DNA of 64,000 nt from Pseudotabrizicola alkalilacus (GCF_003443995.1 NZ_QWEY01000004.1:124001-188000), one strand, 5' to 3'; counted from the stretch's first letter, positions 51,547 through 61,670 are shown. Program-made: numbers and translations. Notes: a model not told the origin generated them from the letters alone.

Positions 51547-53717
51547 CCCGCCACCTCAAGGTTGATGCCCCCATCCCCGACAGCCCGCTCGATCACATGG
51601 CGCAGGGGGTGCTGGGCAAACCCGTCTCCCGGCTGGAGGGGCCGCTGAAGGTCACCGGCCGCGCCACCTATGCCGCCGAGGCCCGGCCCGAAGGGCTGCT
51701 CTATGGCGTGCTGGTGCAGGCCGCGATCCCGGCGGGCAAGGTGCTGAGCATCGGCGACGCCCCCGGCGCGATGGTGGTGATCCACGATCCGCGCCTGATC
51801 CGCTACGCAGCACAGGGCATGGCGACTGAGGGTCCGACAGCCGGGCCGGATGAGGTGGAATACATGGGTCAGGCCATCGCCGTCGTGGTGGCCGAAGCCC
51901 TTGAGGCCGCACAGGCGGCGGCACAGGCGTTGCAGGTTACTTACGAGGCCAAGGATGTGCCGGTTGATCCCGAAGCGGTCGAACCGGAACGGCCCGAAGA
52001 CAAGCAATCCGCCACCGGCGATCTGGACCGCGCGATGCAGGATGCGTCCCACACGCTCGATCAGATCTGGCACACGCCGTCGCACACCGCAGCGGCGATG
52101 GAACCGCATGCCGCCACCGCCGAATGGTCGGGCGACACGCTGACTGTGCGGGCGGGCTATCAGATGCTGGCCACCAGCCGCGAACAGCTGGCCGATGCTG
52201 TTGGGATCAAGCCCGATCAGGTGCGTTTGCTGGCCCCCTATGTCGGCGGCGGCTTTGGCTCGAAACTCGGGATCAACGCCGACTCCGTTGCTGCCGCGAT
52301 TGCGGCACAGCAGCTGGGGCGGCCGGTTCAGGTGGTGATGACGCGCCAACAGGTGTTCGATCTGGCACACCGCCGCTCGGAAACCCGCCAGCGCATCCGG
52401 CTGGCCTGCGATACGCAAGGCAAGCTGACCGGCATCGGGCATGAGGCGCTGGTGTCAAACCTTCCCGGCGTAAGCTTTTCCGAACCCGTCACTCAGGCCA
52501 CGCCCTTTACCTATCAAGCCGCACACCGGCAGATCGTCCATGCCATCGCCCGCGTTCACCGCAGCTGCGCCGGTTCGGTCCGCGCGCCCGGCGAGGCGGT
52601 AGGAGCGACGGTGTTCGAATGCGCCATGGATGAACTGGCAGAAACGGCGGGCATAGACCCGGTTGAGCTGCGGCTGCGCAACATCCCCGACACCGAACCC
52701 TGCACCGGCCGACCGTTTTCCAGCCACAAACTGGCCGAAGCGCTGCGCGAAGGCGCGGCCCGCTTCAACTGGTCCGACCGCCGCCCGACCGGCCAGCGGC
52801 GTGAGGGCGACTGGTACATCGGCATGGGTGTTGCCTCAGCGGTACGGGTGAACTCGCTCATCGAATCCCGCGCCCGCGTGACGCTGCAAGCCGATGGGCG
52901 GGCGATTGTCGAAACTGACATGACCGACATCGGCACCGGCAGTTATACGATCCTTGGCCAGATCGCCGCCGAAACGCTGGGGCTGGCGGTCGACCGGGTC
53001 GAGGTGCGGCTGGGGGATTCCGACTTCCCGCCCGCCTCCGGCTCTGGTGGGTCGTTCGGCGCGGCCTCCAGCGGCACCTCCGTCTACCTTGCCTGCGCCG
53101 AAATCCGCAGCCAGATCGCCGCCCTGATCGGCTGTGACGAGGCGGATCTGACCTTGCAGAACGGTCAGGTCCGTACGGGCAATGTCTCGCGCCCGCTGGA
53201 CGCGCTGCTGACGGGTGAGCTGACAGGCGACGGCCATCTGGAACCCGGCAAGACCGAAGACACGGTACGGCAGGCCACATGGGGCAGCCATTGGGCCGAG
53301 ATCGCGGTCAACCGCTGGACTGGGGAGGTCCGTGTGCGCCGGATGCTGGGGGTTTTTGCCTGCGGGCGTGTGCTGAACGAAAAGACCGCCCGCTCGCAAT
53401 GTCTGGGCGGCATGACCTTTGGCCTTGGCATGGCCCTGACCGAAGCGATGGCGCATGACCCGCGGGATGGCCACATCGTCACCCGCGATCTGGCCGAGTA
53501 TCACATCCCCTGCCACGCCGATGTGCCACCGCTGGAGGTTCATTTCCTTACCGAAAGCGACACCTATGTCGGCCCGCTGCACGCCAAGGGTCTGGGCGAG
53601 CTGGGCATCTGCGGGGCCGGTGCGGCGATCCTGAACGCGATCCACAATGCCTGTGGCGTCCGGGTCCGTGAACTGCCCGCTACCCCTGACAAGATCATCG
53701 CGGGCTTGCAGAGCTGA
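51543..53717 (+). CDS. Molybdenum hydroxylase molybdopterin subunit
   Basis: A 724-residue catalytic subunit. The cofactor region has '[20 protein letters not shown]', then '[20 protein letters not shown]' and the active-site base in '[20 protein letters not shown]' (Glu). It hydroxylates aldehydes or N-heterocycles. The [4Fe-4S]-type FAD subunit suggests the aldehyde oxidoreductase branch (PaoC-like), but the physiological substrate is unknown. Confidence 0.93.
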   Translation: MTRHLKVDAPIPDSPLDHMAQGVLGKPVSRLEGPLKVTGRATYAAEARPEGLLYGVLVQAAIPAGKVLSIGDAPGAMVVIHDPRLIRYAAQGMATEGPTAGPDEVEYMGQAIAVVVAEALEAAQAAAQALQVTYEAKDVPVDPEAVEPERPEDKQSATGDLDRAMQDASHTLDQIWHTPSHTAAAMEPHAATAEWSGDTLTVRAGYQMLATSREQLADAVGIKPDQVRLLAPYVGGGFGSKLGINADSVAAAIAAQQLGRPVQVVMTRQQVFDLAHRRSETRQRIRLACDTQGKLTGIGHEALVSNLPGVSFSEPVTQATPFTYQAAHRQIVHAIARVHRSCAGSVRAPGEAVGATVFECAMDELAETAGIDPVELRLRNIPDTEPCTGRPFSSHKLAEALREGAARFNWSDRRPTGQRREGDWYIGMGVASAVRVNSLIESRARVTLQADGRAIVETDMTDIGTGSYTILGQIAAETLGLAVDRVEVRLGDSDFPPASGSGGSFGAASSGTSVYLACAEIRSQIAALIGCDEADLTLQNGQVRTGNVSRPLDALLTGELTGDGHLEPGKTEDTVRQATWGSHWAEIAVNRWTGEVRVRRMLGVFACGRVLNEKTARSQCLGGMTFGLGMALTEAMAHDPRDGHIVTRDLAEYHIPCHADVPPLEVHFLTESDTYVGPLHAKGLGELGICGAGAAILNAIHNACGVRVRELPATPDKIIAGLQS

Positions 53718-53764
53718 CGCACTTCACAGGGCCGTGTGGGGGCCTTTCTGACGCGACATAAGCC

Positions 53765-53789
53765 GGAACATTCGCCACCCCTGAAGGTT
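53765..53789 (+). promoter_or_regulatory. Candidate EcfG-type promoter before the BON-domain gene
   Basis: GGAAC (53765-53769), 16 bases, GGTT (53786-53789), 65 bp before the start codon. Confidence 0.55.
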
Positions 53790-53853
53790 TCATTTGTACG
53801 ACATCCGCGACCATCGCGGGTCAGGACGAATGCCATTCAGGAGGAAAATGGAC

Positions 53854-54603
53854 ATGGCCAATTCACGACATGACAACCGCAGATCCGACCGCAGCCAACA
53901 GCGCGGGAACCATGACGACGATCAGAGGAACTGGCAAAGCGAGGGTCAGACCCCTCAACGCCAAAGCGACTGGAACAGCGATTATGACCGGCGCGGCGCA
54001 CAGGGCGGCTTTGAGCAGCGGGGCGGTTTCGAAGAGCGGCGGGGCTATGAAGACCAGCGCGGCCGCTACGACAGCCCTGCGCACGGCAGACGCCACCCCG
54101 AAGATTCGTTCATCGCGGGTTTTGGCTACGGTGGCGGTATGGCCTCTGGTGGCTTGGGCTATGGTGCCGGGGTTTCTGGCGGGTATGACCGGCGGGATGC
54201 CGGGTATTCCCGTGACTATGGCTCCTCCCGCGATCATGAACGCGGTATGCTGACCCGCGCTGGCGATGAAATCGCATCATGGTTTGGTGACGAAGAGGCC
54301 GCCCGCCGACGCGAGCAGGACCATCGCGGCAAAGGTCCGCGCGGCTATCAGCGTTCGGATGAGCGCATCCGCGAAGATGTCAGCGACCGGCTGAGCGATG
54401 ACCCACGTGTCGATGCCAGTGAAATTGATGTGACCGTCGAAAGCGGCGAGGTCACCCTGGCGGGCGAAGTCACATCCAAATATGCCAAGCGCTATGCCGA
54501 AGACTGCGCCGACGCCGTTTCCGGCGTGACCCATGTGCAGAACAACCTGCGGGTAAAGCGCATGGGCACGGACCTTACAGGCGGCACAAGCACCCAGATC
54601 TGA
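53854..54603 (+). CDS. BON-domain protein with Arg/Gly/Tyr-rich N-terminal region
   Basis: A 249-residue protein. The first ~170 residues are hydrophilic, rich in Arg, Gly, Tyr, Asp and Gln, with loose repeats such as 'GFEQRGGFEERRGYEDQRGR'; this looks disordered. Residues about 175-249 are a BON domain ('IREDVSDRLSDDPRVDASEI', 'VESGEVTLAGEVTSKYAKRY'). Such proteins are often osmotic-stress induced. The ATG at 53854 is 9 bases from AGGAGG; an ATG at 53848 is too close to it. It has no signal peptide. Confidence 0.85.
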   Translation: MANSRHDNRRSDRSQQRGNHDDDQRNWQSEGQTPQRQSDWNSDYDRRGAQGGFEQRGGFEERRGYEDQRGRYDSPAHGRRHPEDSFIAGFGYGGGMASGGLGYGAGVSGGYDRRDAGYSRDYGSSRDHERGMLTRAGDEIASWFGDEEAARRREQDHRGKGPRGYQRSDERIREDVSDRLSDDPRVDASEIDVTVESGEVTLAGEVTSKYAKRYAEDCADAVSGVTHVQNNLRVKRMGTDLTGGTSTQI

Positions 54604-54713
54604 GGCCGGTACGGCCCAGACGGAAGCGGCTACGACTCGTCGCTTCCGGTGCTGGTTCGCTGAATGAACAAGGCGGCCAGCGCAATCACAACAAGAACCA
54701 CCCCCTCGCATCA

Positions 54714-54738
54714 GGAACAAGCCGAAAGCCCTGATGTT
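54714..54738 (+). promoter_or_regulatory. Candidate EcfG-type promoter before the Thr/Asp-rich secreted protein
   Basis: GGAAC (54714-54718), 16 bases, TGTT (54735-54738), 50 bp before the start codon. Confidence 0.5.
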
Positions 54739-54787
54739 GACTGACTGAACGCCTCGAAAGAGGCATCACCCCTCAGGAGGAGATAAA

Positions 54788-55423
54788 ATGACCCTTAAAC
54801 TCACCCCCGCATTCGCCCTTCCGCTTGTCATCGCCCTTGGCACCAGCACTGCTGTCTTTGCGCAGGACGCCACGACAGGGACCGATACCGGCGCCGGCGC
54901 GACAGGCACGCCGCTTGACTGGGATGACACGATCAATGAAGCGTTTTTCAGCGACACCACGGCTGGTACGCTGCGCGGCGATGATGAGATCACCACGAAC
55001 TGGGCAAGCCTGACACCCGAGCAGCAGGACCGCGTGCGCCAGCATTGCGAAATGGTGAATGCAGATGCCACGGGGGCTGACGGTGCCCAAGCCCTCGACA
55101 CCCTCTCGACCGGCGACACCGGCACCAGTGATCCGGCCACCGCAGCACCTGTCGCGGGCGCTGACGGCGCCCTCAGCACCGATGGCGCGACCGCCAAAGA
55201 TGACACCGCCATGGATGACACGGCGACAGATGGCGCTGCCGCAACCGGCGACACCGCAACCACGGGTGACACGACGACCGCCACAGGCGATGCCACCACG
55301 GCAGGTGATGCCACCACCGGTGAGACGACTGCAACGGGTGACATGTCTGCAACCGGCACCCTGAGCGTGGATCAAGCCTCGGCAAACATGAGCCAGCTTT
55401 GCACGCTCGTCACCGATCTCTGA
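54788..55423 (+). CDS. Secreted Thr/Ala/Asp-rich protein of unknown function
   Basis: A 211-residue protein with a signal peptide ('LTPAFALPLVIALGTSTAVFA', cleavage near 25). An ordered part (about 40-85, 'LDWDDTINEAFFSDTTAGTL', 'TPEQQDRVRQHCEMVNA') is followed by a low-complexity stretch of Thr, Ala, Asp and Gly, then a short ending 'SANMSQLCTLVTDL'; the two Cys could form a disulfide. A very strong AGGAGGAGAT ribosome site suggests high expression. I do not recognise the family. Confidence 0.8.
   Translation: MTLKLTPAFALPLVIALGTSTAVFAQDATTGTDTGAGATGTPLDWDDTINEAFFSDTTAGTLRGDDEITTNWASLTPEQQDRVRQHCEMVNADATGADGAQALDTLSTGDTGTSDPATAAPVAGADGALSTDGATAKDDTAMDDTATDGAAATGDTATTGDTTTATGDATTAGDATTGETTATGDMSATGTLSVDQASANMSQLCTLVTDL
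55200..55350 (+). repeat. Degenerate Thr-Gly-Asp repeat region
   Basis: The coding sequence repeats units like ACC-GGC-GAC-ACN (TGDT, ATGD, TAGD) about ten times with variation, giving 'TGDTATTGDTTTATGDATTA'-type protein sequence. The unit is not exact, so it is an old expansion. Confidence 0.6.
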
Positions 55424-55492
55424 TCCGCTGAACAAAGCCGCCGGGGCAGGAAAGGGCCTGCCCCGGCCCATGGCGCTGAAAGGCCCGCACAT

Positions 55493-55864
55493 ATGGTTCT
55501 GGAGCTGCGGCAAGTCTATCTCGATACTGTTGCTCAAATTCTTGAAGTCTGCGGCGTACTGGCCATTGTGGCAGGAACCGCATTTGCGCTGTGCGAAGCC
55601 GTGCGCAACCTGGTCCGGCACCGGGAGGGGGAAAAGATCTTTGATCTGTTCCGCACCCGTCTGGCCAAAAGCATACTGATCGGGGTCGAGTTTCTGATCG
55701 CGGCAGATATTGTCGGAACGGTCACCATAGACCCCACGACAGAAAGCCTGGGCAAACTGGCAATGATCGTTCTGATCCGCACCTTCCTGAGCTTTACGCT
55801 GGAAGTAGAGATTGAGGGCCGATGGCCATGGCAGCGTCACCGCAACCGTCACAAGGACGATTGA
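55493..55864 (+). CDS. DUF1622 membrane protein
   Basis: A 123-residue protein with about three hydrophobic segments ('QILEVCGVLAIVAGTAFALC', 'SILIGVEFLIAADIVGTVTI', 'LAMIVLIRTFLSFTLEVEIE'). These strongly match the small DUF1622 family; function is not known. It lies within the stress gene block with AAAGG before the ATG. Confidence 0.85.
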   Translation: MVLELRQVYLDTVAQILEVCGVLAIVAGTAFALCEAVRNLVRHREGEKIFDLFRTRLAKSILIGVEFLIAADIVGTVTIDPTTESLGKLAMIVLIRTFLSFTLEVEIEGRWPWQRHRNRHKDD

Positions 55865-55897
55865 GTAGCGTGAGCAGCAGCAAAGGAGATGATCCGC

Positions 55898-56206
55898 ATG
55901 CCCCAGGGAGACAAGTCCAAATACACCGACAAGCAAAAGCGCAAGGCCGAGCACATTGCCGACAGTTATGAAGAGCGCGGCGTCGGGAAAGAAGAGGCGG
56001 AACAGCGCGCTTGGGCCACCGTCAACAAGGATGATGGGGGCGGCAATAAAAGCGGCTCTGGGCGGGGCACCCAAACTGGAAACCCCGCCGCAAAGAAGGG
56101 TGGGAAAAAGGGTGGTGAAGCGTCGGCTGCGCGTTCCGCGGCAGAGCGTTCGGCGTCCGCCAAAAAGGCTGCCGAGACCCGCAAGAAGAATGAGGATGCT
56201 GTATGA
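55898..56206 (+). CDS. Small basic hydrophilic protein (Lys/Gly/Ala-rich stress-type)
   Basis: A 102-residue protein: 'DKSKYTDKQKRKAEHIADSY' and 'GVGKEEAEQRAWATVNKDDG' form a conserved N-terminal helix pair found in small proteins often labelled plasmid stabilisation; the remainder is Gly/Lys/Ala-rich and likely disordered. AAGGAG is 9 bases before the ATG at 55898. The function is not known; binding to nucleic acid or membranes is possible. Confidence 0.8.
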   Translation: MPQGDKSKYTDKQKRKAEHIADSYEERGVGKEEAEQRAWATVNKDDGGGNKSGSGRGTQTGNPAAKKGGKKGGEASAARSAAERSASAKKAAETRKKNEDAV

Positions 56207-56240
56207 AAACCTGCCAGAGTGCGGAAACCGGCAGTCTGAT

Positions 56241-57545
56241 TTACTCCCGCTCCACCTCCGGCGTCAGCAGGTTGGTGCCTTCGCCGCTGTTGATTTCTGC
56301 CTCGATGATATGACTGATCGCCTCGGTCTGGGTCATGTCCGCAGAATCCGTGGCGTCCAGTGGATCGACTTCCATAAGTCTCAGCCGCATCGCCCCGATC
56401 TGTCCCCCAGCCTCCTCGACAGCTGCGGCCACGCGTTTCAGGGCGTCGCTGCGGGCACCCTCAAAGCTGGCTCCGGCCGTCCTGATCCAGCCGACACAAT
56501 GAAACCGGACCCCGGTATCTCCGATATTGGTTGCCCAGACCGATGGCCCCGGCTCGGTGAGGATGAAATCCGCCTGTTGCAGCGCGGCCAGCATGACCTT
56601 GTCGAGGCCGGTAAGGGCCCCGTTTGACGTGATATCCATATCAAAACTGAACCGCCGGTTGGGGTGCCGGGTGTAATTGATGATCCGCGATTTGAAGACT
56701 GTCGCATTAGGAATACTGATATGATTGCCATCAGGCGAGATGAGAATGGTCGCGCGCGAGGTAAGCCGGACAACATTGCCGACATCGCCGCCAATTTCGA
56801 TCAGGTCACGCGGACGAAACGGGCTTCGCAGACTCAGCATGATTGACGCAATGAAGTTCTCGACGGAATCGCGCACCGCGAACCCGACGGCAAGCCCAAA
56901 AATCCCCGCCGCCCCCAGCACCGTGCCCAGCAGCGCCGATGCGCCCAGAATGTCCAGAGCGACCACAACACCCGCCAGAACCGCTGCCACCCGCACGACC
57001 TGCCGCAACACCTCGGCCACAAATTCGTTTGGGGCGAGACGGTTCCACGGCTGACTGAGCCGCGCAAACCGAAACCCCGCCCAAACCACCAACGCTCCGC
57101 CCGCTACCGCAATCAGCAGAACCGGAATCGCCGCGATCCAAGCCGTCAAACGTCGCATCATCCTGTCGAGAACAGGCGAGACCCGTTCACGGACATCTGT
57201 GGTCACCTCGACCGAGTTCTGAACGGCCACCACCCCCTCGACGCGATCCGCAATCTGATCCAGCGCCTCGACTTCATCATAGCTCAGCACCCTGCCGGTG
57301 AGCGTGACCACGCCACCGCGCACTGCTGTTGTGACATTTTCATAGCCTTGCAGGCTTTGCAGCACGTCTTGCAGGCGATCCCGGATAAGGTTGTCCTCGG
57401 TCGCGGTCAGCGTGGTTGTAATCGGGGCATCGGTCAATCTGGCCGGATCGTCCGACTGGGCCGCAGCCGGAAACACAAGGAACAATGCCAAAGTCAGCGC
57501 CATCAGGGCGCAGCGCAGCGGGCGGAGATCGGTGAATGGGGTCAT
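56241..57545 (-). CDS. MscS-type mechanosensitive channel with N-terminal BON domain
   Basis: A 434-residue protein with a signal peptide (to about 29), a periplasmic BON domain ('LQGYENVTTAVRGGVVTLTG', residues 65-85, to about 115), about three membrane spans and the MscS pore/beta region: 'GIFGLAVGFAVRDSVENFIA' and 'RDLIEIGGDVGNVVRLTSRA'. It releases solutes on osmotic downshock. It is convergent with the small basic gene. The BON fusion is a known but less common layout. Confidence 0.9.
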   Translation of the reverse strand: MTPFTDLRPLRCALMALTLALFLVFPAAAQSDDPARLTDAPITTTLTATEDNLIRDRLQDVLQSLQGYENVTTAVRGGVVTLTGRVLSYDEVEALDQIADRVEGVVAVQNSVEVTTDVRERVSPVLDRMMRRLTAWIAAIPVLLIAVAGGALVVWAGFRFARLSQPWNRLAPNEFVAEVLRQVVRVAAVLAGVVVALDILGASALLGTVLGAAGIFGLAVGFAVRDSVENFIASIMLSLRSPFRPRDLIEIGGDVGNVVRLTSRATILISPDGNHISIPNATVFKSRIINYTRHPNRRFSFDMDITSNGALTGLDKVMLAALQQADFILTEPGPSVWATNIGDTGVRFHCVGWIRTAGASFEGARSDALKRVAAAVEEAGGQIGAMRLRLMEVDPLDATDSADMTQTEAISHIIEAEINSGEGTNLLTPEVERE

Positions 57546-57647
57546 GATGCCTGCTTCATCGTTTAAACACGCACCTTTGTATCCTCACCGCAAGATGAAA
57601 TTGGCCGAAAGCATGCAAAGGCAGATCACGGCCCCATGCCGGTTCAA

Positions 57648-58190
57648 TCATTCGATCACGGCACAGGCCAGACGCTCCCCCGCTGCGCCAGAAGGTTGGG
57701 ATTTGTGATCATCTGGTTCTGCGTGAATCATCAGCGCCCGGCCAAGAATGCTGTTTTCCCCTTCGGCCAGCAAGACAAAGGGATTGAACACCTCGGCCCG
57801 CGCGGTACCAGCATCATCAACCCAGATGTTTGGCATATCGCCAGCATGTGGTCCGGTTTCACTCAGGAAACCATGTTCAACATTGCTTGGGTTAAAGTGC
57901 CCGCCTGCGCTTTCATGCTGGCCGGTATGGTCGCACGAGCCGGTTTCATGCACATGAAAAGCAACCCAGCGAGCGGGCGGCAACCCATTTATCTCCAGCC
58001 CGATGAGCACACCCGAGGGCGTCTCTGTCAAATACCCTTTGCCAGTTTGGACCCCCTCGCCATCGAGAAATGTGGCCTCTGCTGTCTGCGTCGTCTGTGC
58101 CATCTGTCCGAACGCAAGAGAGGGCAGAGCGGCAAGGCCAATTGCCAGCAGGCAAGGAGCGAATTTTGCGGCAATACATGGACGGGTCAT
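57648..58190 (-). CDS. sodC: Cu/Zn superoxide dismutase
   Basis: A 180-residue periplasmic enzyme with a signal peptide (to about 29). All metal ligands are visible: Cu H79, H81, H98, H156 and Zn H98, H106, H115, D118, with spacing as in the family; C86 and C176 form the disulfide. It removes superoxide. A candidate EcfG promoter lies 35 bp upstream. Confidence 0.94.
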   Translation of the reverse strand: MTRPCIAAKFAPCLLAIGLAALPSLAFGQMAQTTQTAEATFLDGEGVQTGKGYLTETPSGVLIGLEINGLPPARWVAFHVHETGSCDHTGQHESAGGHFNPSNVEHGFLSETGPHAGDMPNIWVDDAGTARAEVFNPFVLLAEGENSILGRALMIHAEPDDHKSQPSGAAGERLACAVIE

Positions 58191-58224
58191 CGTGAAATCC
58201 TCCGGTTTCTGGGGTCAGGAATGT

Positions 58225-58249
58225 AACCGGAAGCAGGCGTGTTGGTTCC
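58225..58249 (-). promoter_or_regulatory. Candidate EcfG-type promoter of sodC
   Basis: On the reverse strand GGAAC (58249-58245), 16 bases, GGTT (58228-58225). Confidence 0.55.
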
Positions 58250-58299
58250 CGCCACGTGCCTTGGCAGACCCTCACGGGCCAAACTTGCCCGCCATGCCG

Positions 58300-58325
58300 G
58301 GAACGGAATGCGGCTCTGGCGCGTT
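58300..58325 (+). promoter_or_regulatory. Candidate EcfG-type promoter of the GT4/debranching operon
   Basis: GGAAC (58300-58304), 17 bases, CGTT (58322-58325), 30 bp before the start codon. Lies divergent from the sodC site. Confidence 0.6.
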
Positions 58326-58355
58326 CATCATTCAGTCGAGTGGGAGAATATACTT

Positions 58356-59426
58356 ATGCGCATCGCTCAAGTGGCGCCACTTTTCGAAATGGTTCCACCC
58401 AGCGCCTATGGCGGCACCGAACGCATCATCGCCACCCTGTGTGATCACCTTGTCGCGCGCGGGCATGACGTGACCCTTTTCGCTGCGGCCGGGTCCGCAA
58501 CGGCTGCAACTCTGGTCGAATCCCGCGCCTGTGGATTGCGCGAAGACCCTGCGCCAAGGGTTTCCCCCATCGCTGCACATCTGGCCATGCTTGATCAGGT
58601 GCGTGCGCAGCAGGCGGAATTTGACGTGATCCACTGCCACCTGTCGCATTTTCAGCACTTCCCGTTGTTCGAAGGTTTTGCGGCCAAAACGCTGACCACG
58701 CCGCATGGTCGGCTGGATTACGCAGATCTGCCCGCAGCATTGGCGCGATGGCCTGATATGGCGATGAACTCCATCTCGCTGAACCAGCGGCAACCGCTTT
58801 CACAGGCGAACTGGGTGGCCAATATCTATCATGGCTTGCCGCGTGATCTTTACCGGCCCTTGTCGGGACGACCCGCCGCCGGTATCGCGCCCTATCTGGC
58901 ATTTATCGGACGGTTTTCACGGGACAAGCGGGCCGACCGTGCCATCGCCATCGCCAAGGCCGCCGGTCTGCCACTGAAACTTGCCGCCAAGATCGACGAT
59001 GACGACCGGGCGTGGTTTCATCGCGAAATCGAGCCGCAGATTGATGGCAACTGCGTCGATTATGTCGGAGAAATATCCGAAGCTGAAAAGCCCGCGTTTC
59101 TGGGCAATGCCGCAGCCTTGCTGTTCCCGATCGACTGGCCCGAGCCATTCGGTCTGGTGGTCATCGAGGCGATGGCGCATGGCACGCCGGTTATTGCCTG
59201 GCGCAACGGGGCGATGGCAGAAATCGTTGACGATGGCGTATCGGGCTTTGTGGTCGATACACTGGAACAGGCTATTGCAGCTGTTCCGCTGACCCTTGCG
59301 CTGGATCGTGGTGAAGTGCGGAAGTGCTTTGAGCGTCGGTTCGATGCCGCGCGGATGGTGGATGATTACGTCGCAGCTTACGCAGTGTTGGGTCGCCAAA
59401 CTGAGCCCGTAAACGCAGTCTTTTGA
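58356..59426 (+). CDS. Family 4 glycosyltransferase
   Basis: A 356-residue GT-B enzyme. 'VPPSAYGGTERIIATLCDHL' is the donor-side Gly-rich loop, 'YVGEISEAEKPAFLGNAAAL' and 'PEPFGLVVIEAMAHGTPVIA' the E-x7-E nucleotide-sugar site. It begins a set with an amylo-glucosidase-like enzyme and trehalose genes, so a storage or compatible-solute glycoside is plausible. The frame back to 58239 crosses the promoter; the ATG at 58356 has GGGAGAA upstream. Confidence 0.88.
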   Translation: MRIAQVAPLFEMVPPSAYGGTERIIATLCDHLVARGHDVTLFAAAGSATAATLVESRACGLREDPAPRVSPIAAHLAMLDQVRAQQAEFDVIHCHLSHFQHFPLFEGFAAKTLTTPHGRLDYADLPAALARWPDMAMNSISLNQRQPLSQANWVANIYHGLPRDLYRPLSGRPAAGIAPYLAFIGRFSRDKRADRAIAIAKAAGLPLKLAAKIDDDDRAWFHREIEPQIDGNCVDYVGEISEAEKPAFLGNAAALLFPIDWPEPFGLVVIEAMAHGTPVIAWRNGAMAEIVDDGVSGFVVDTLEQAIAAVPLTLALDRGEVRKCFERRFDAARMVDDYVAAYAVLGRQTEPVNAVF

Positions 59427-59468
59427 CTTCGCACAAATTTTCCCATGCCCGCATACCGGAGGCCGCCG

Positions 59469-61655
59469 ATGGATGCCCAACAAACCACATTTGACGAACA
59501 TATGGTCGATCCGCTGACAATGATCGCCGATGACCAGAATGACGCCCTGAACCCCGGCATCAGCCAGTTCTCGCTGAAAGACGAAACCTGTTTCCTGCTG
59601 GCAAATGATCACGGCGATATCAAGGGGTTTGCCGATGGGTACTTCTGCAATGACACCCGGCTTTTGTCGCACTTTGTGCTGCGCATCGGCGGGCGTCGGC
59701 CAGTGCTTCTGGGGGCGGCATTGTCTGGCGACCATGTGTATTTCGAGGCCAACCTGACCAATGCCAGTGTTGAGCTCGACCATGGCGATACGCTGGCTCA
59801 AGGCAATCTGCATGTGAACCGAACTCGGTTTTTGCGCGATGGCCGGATGTTCGAGCGGATTGCGGTCACGAATTACAGCCTCGGGCCGGTGGATTTGCCG
59901 TTGAGCTTTCAGATTGCCGCCGATTTCCGCGATATCTTCGAAGTGCGGGGTATGAAACGTGCAGCGCGGGGCCAGGTGTTGCCGATTGAAACCGGTCGCA
60001 CCCATATCGGCTTTGGCTATGAGGGTCTGGATGGTGCCAGCAGGGCACTGACACTGAGCCTGTCGCAACCCATCACAGCGACTCCGGAAGGCGACGAAAT
60101 CCGTCTTGTGATGCATGTGCCGCGTGGCGCGCGGCGGTTGTTGTACCTGGAGGCGGGTGCCGGACGGACAGATCCGGGGCGGACAAGACACCGGATCAAC
60201 CGCGCCGCCGCCCATCGTGCAATGAAGACCAAGCGTCAGAGCGGCGCATCTATCCAGACCTCTGGCCCCTTGTTCAACGATTGGCTAAGTCGGACCCGCG
60301 CCGATATCGCCCTGCTCTCGTCTGACCTCGACACCGGCCCGTACCCCTTTGCTGGTATACCGTGGTTTTCCACCGCCTTTGGCAGGGATGGGATCATCAC
60401 CGCCCTCGCCACGCTCTGGCTCGATCCTGACCTCGCACGAGGGGTGCTGCGCTTTCTCGCCGAGACACAGGCGACGGAATACGACGAATTCTCTGATGCT
60501 GCGCCGGGCAAGATCCTGCATGAGATCCGCGGCGGCGAAATGGCCCATCTGCGCGAAGTCCCTTTCGGGCGCTATTATGGCGCCGTGGATACAACGCCGC
60601 TGTTCGTGCATCTGGCCGCAGAATACGCCCGCCGAACCGGCGATGATGCTTTCGTAGACACGCTTTGGCCCTCACTCAAACGTGCGATTTCCTGGATCGA
60701 GACCACGCGCGCACGCGATGCAAACGGTCTGGTTTCCTATGCCCGCGGGCGTGGAACCGGCCTGCGCAATCAGGGCTGGAAAGACAGCGCCGATGCCGTC
60801 TTCCATGCCGACGGGACACTGGCAGAGGGTCCGGTCAGTCTGGTCGAGGTGCAGGGCTATACCTATCGTGCATTGACCGGCATGGCAGACATGGCATTCC
60901 GGCGCGGGGATAACGCTTATAGCGAAACCTTGCAGGTCAGTGCCCGGCAGTTGCAACAGGCCGTCGAAGATCTGTTCTGGATGCCGGAAGCCGAGTTCTA
61001 CGCTCTGGCGCTCGACGGTGCATCCCGGCAATGTGCTGTGCGGACAACCAATGCCGGCCACTTGCTTTACTCTGGCCTTCCGTCGCCGGACCGCGGGCAG
61101 GCGGTTGCGCGTGCCTTGCTGAAACCTGACTTTCTGTCGGGCTGGGGTCTGCGTACAGTCGCGATCGGCGAGTCCCGTTTCAACCCGCTTTCCTATCATA
61201 ACGGCTCGGTCTGGCCCCATGACACGGCGATCTGCAGCGCCGGGATCGACCATTATTCCGAACCCGAAAGTGCCCCACGCGCCCTTGCCCGGCTGTTCGA
61301 GGCATCGTTTCATTTCGGCAAAAGCGTGCCTGAACTGTTCTGCGGCTTTGCACGCGTGCCGGGTGAAGGGCCGGTGGCCTATCCTGTCGCCTGTGTGCCA
61401 CAGGCGTGGGCCGCGGCCTCTGCCTTTCTGTTGCTGAAAACAACGCTGGGGCTGGATATTGATGCCTATGCGCGAGATGTGCGGGTGATCAACCCACGCT
61501 TGCCTGCCGGGATCGACCAGCTCAGCGTCAGGAACCTTGATGTGGGCGGAACAAAGGTCAGTGTCGAATTCCAGCGGAAATACGATCAGGTGACCTGCAC
61601 TGTCACCCGTTCGGGCGGTGCATCTGTTCCGGCACTTGTTTATCACATTGACTGA
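59469..61655 (+). CDS. Amylo-alpha-1,6-glucosidase/glycogen debranching-like enzyme
   Basis: A 728-residue enzyme. Residues about 35-240 form the N-terminal beta domain of bacterial debranching enzymes ('FADGYFCNDTRLLSHFVLRI'); residues 270-700 form an (alpha/alpha)6 barrel with 'GIPWFSTAFGRDGIITALAT' (catalytic Asp) and 'SYHNGSVWPHDTAICSAGID'. It likely trims alpha-glucosides; together with the GT4 gene it may make or recycle a specific oligoglucoside. GGAGG precedes the ATG at 59469. Confidence 0.88.
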   Translation: MDAQQTTFDEHMVDPLTMIADDQNDALNPGISQFSLKDETCFLLANDHGDIKGFADGYFCNDTRLLSHFVLRIGGRRPVLLGAALSGDHVYFEANLTNASVELDHGDTLAQGNLHVNRTRFLRDGRMFERIAVTNYSLGPVDLPLSFQIAADFRDIFEVRGMKRAARGQVLPIETGRTHIGFGYEGLDGASRALTLSLSQPITATPEGDEIRLVMHVPRGARRLLYLEAGAGRTDPGRTRHRINRAAAHRAMKTKRQSGASIQTSGPLFNDWLSRTRADIALLSSDLDTGPYPFAGIPWFSTAFGRDGIITALATLWLDPDLARGVLRFLAETQATEYDEFSDAAPGKILHEIRGGEMAHLREVPFGRYYGAVDTTPLFVHLAAEYARRTGDDAFVDTLWPSLKRAISWIETTRARDANGLVSYARGRGTGLRNQGWKDSADAVFHADGTLAEGPVSLVEVQGYTYRALTGMADMAFRRGDNAYSETLQVSARQLQQAVEDLFWMPEAEFYALALDGASRQCAVRTTNAGHLLYSGLPSPDRGQAVARALLKPDFLSGWGLRTVAIGESRFNPLSYHNGSVWPHDTAICSAGIDHYSEPESAPRALARLFEASFHFGKSVPELFCGFARVPGEGPVAYPVACVPQAWAAASAFLLLKTTLGLDIDAYARDVRVINPRLPAGIDQLSVRNLDVGGTKVSVEFQRKYDQVTCTVTRSGGASVPALVYHID

Positions 61656-61670
61656 ACATGCCGCCAAAGC

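Noticed and set aside
58917-60215. Reverse 432-residue frame opposite the GT4 and debranching genes
   Set aside because: Crosses the junction of two genes with clear motifs; no domain in the frame.
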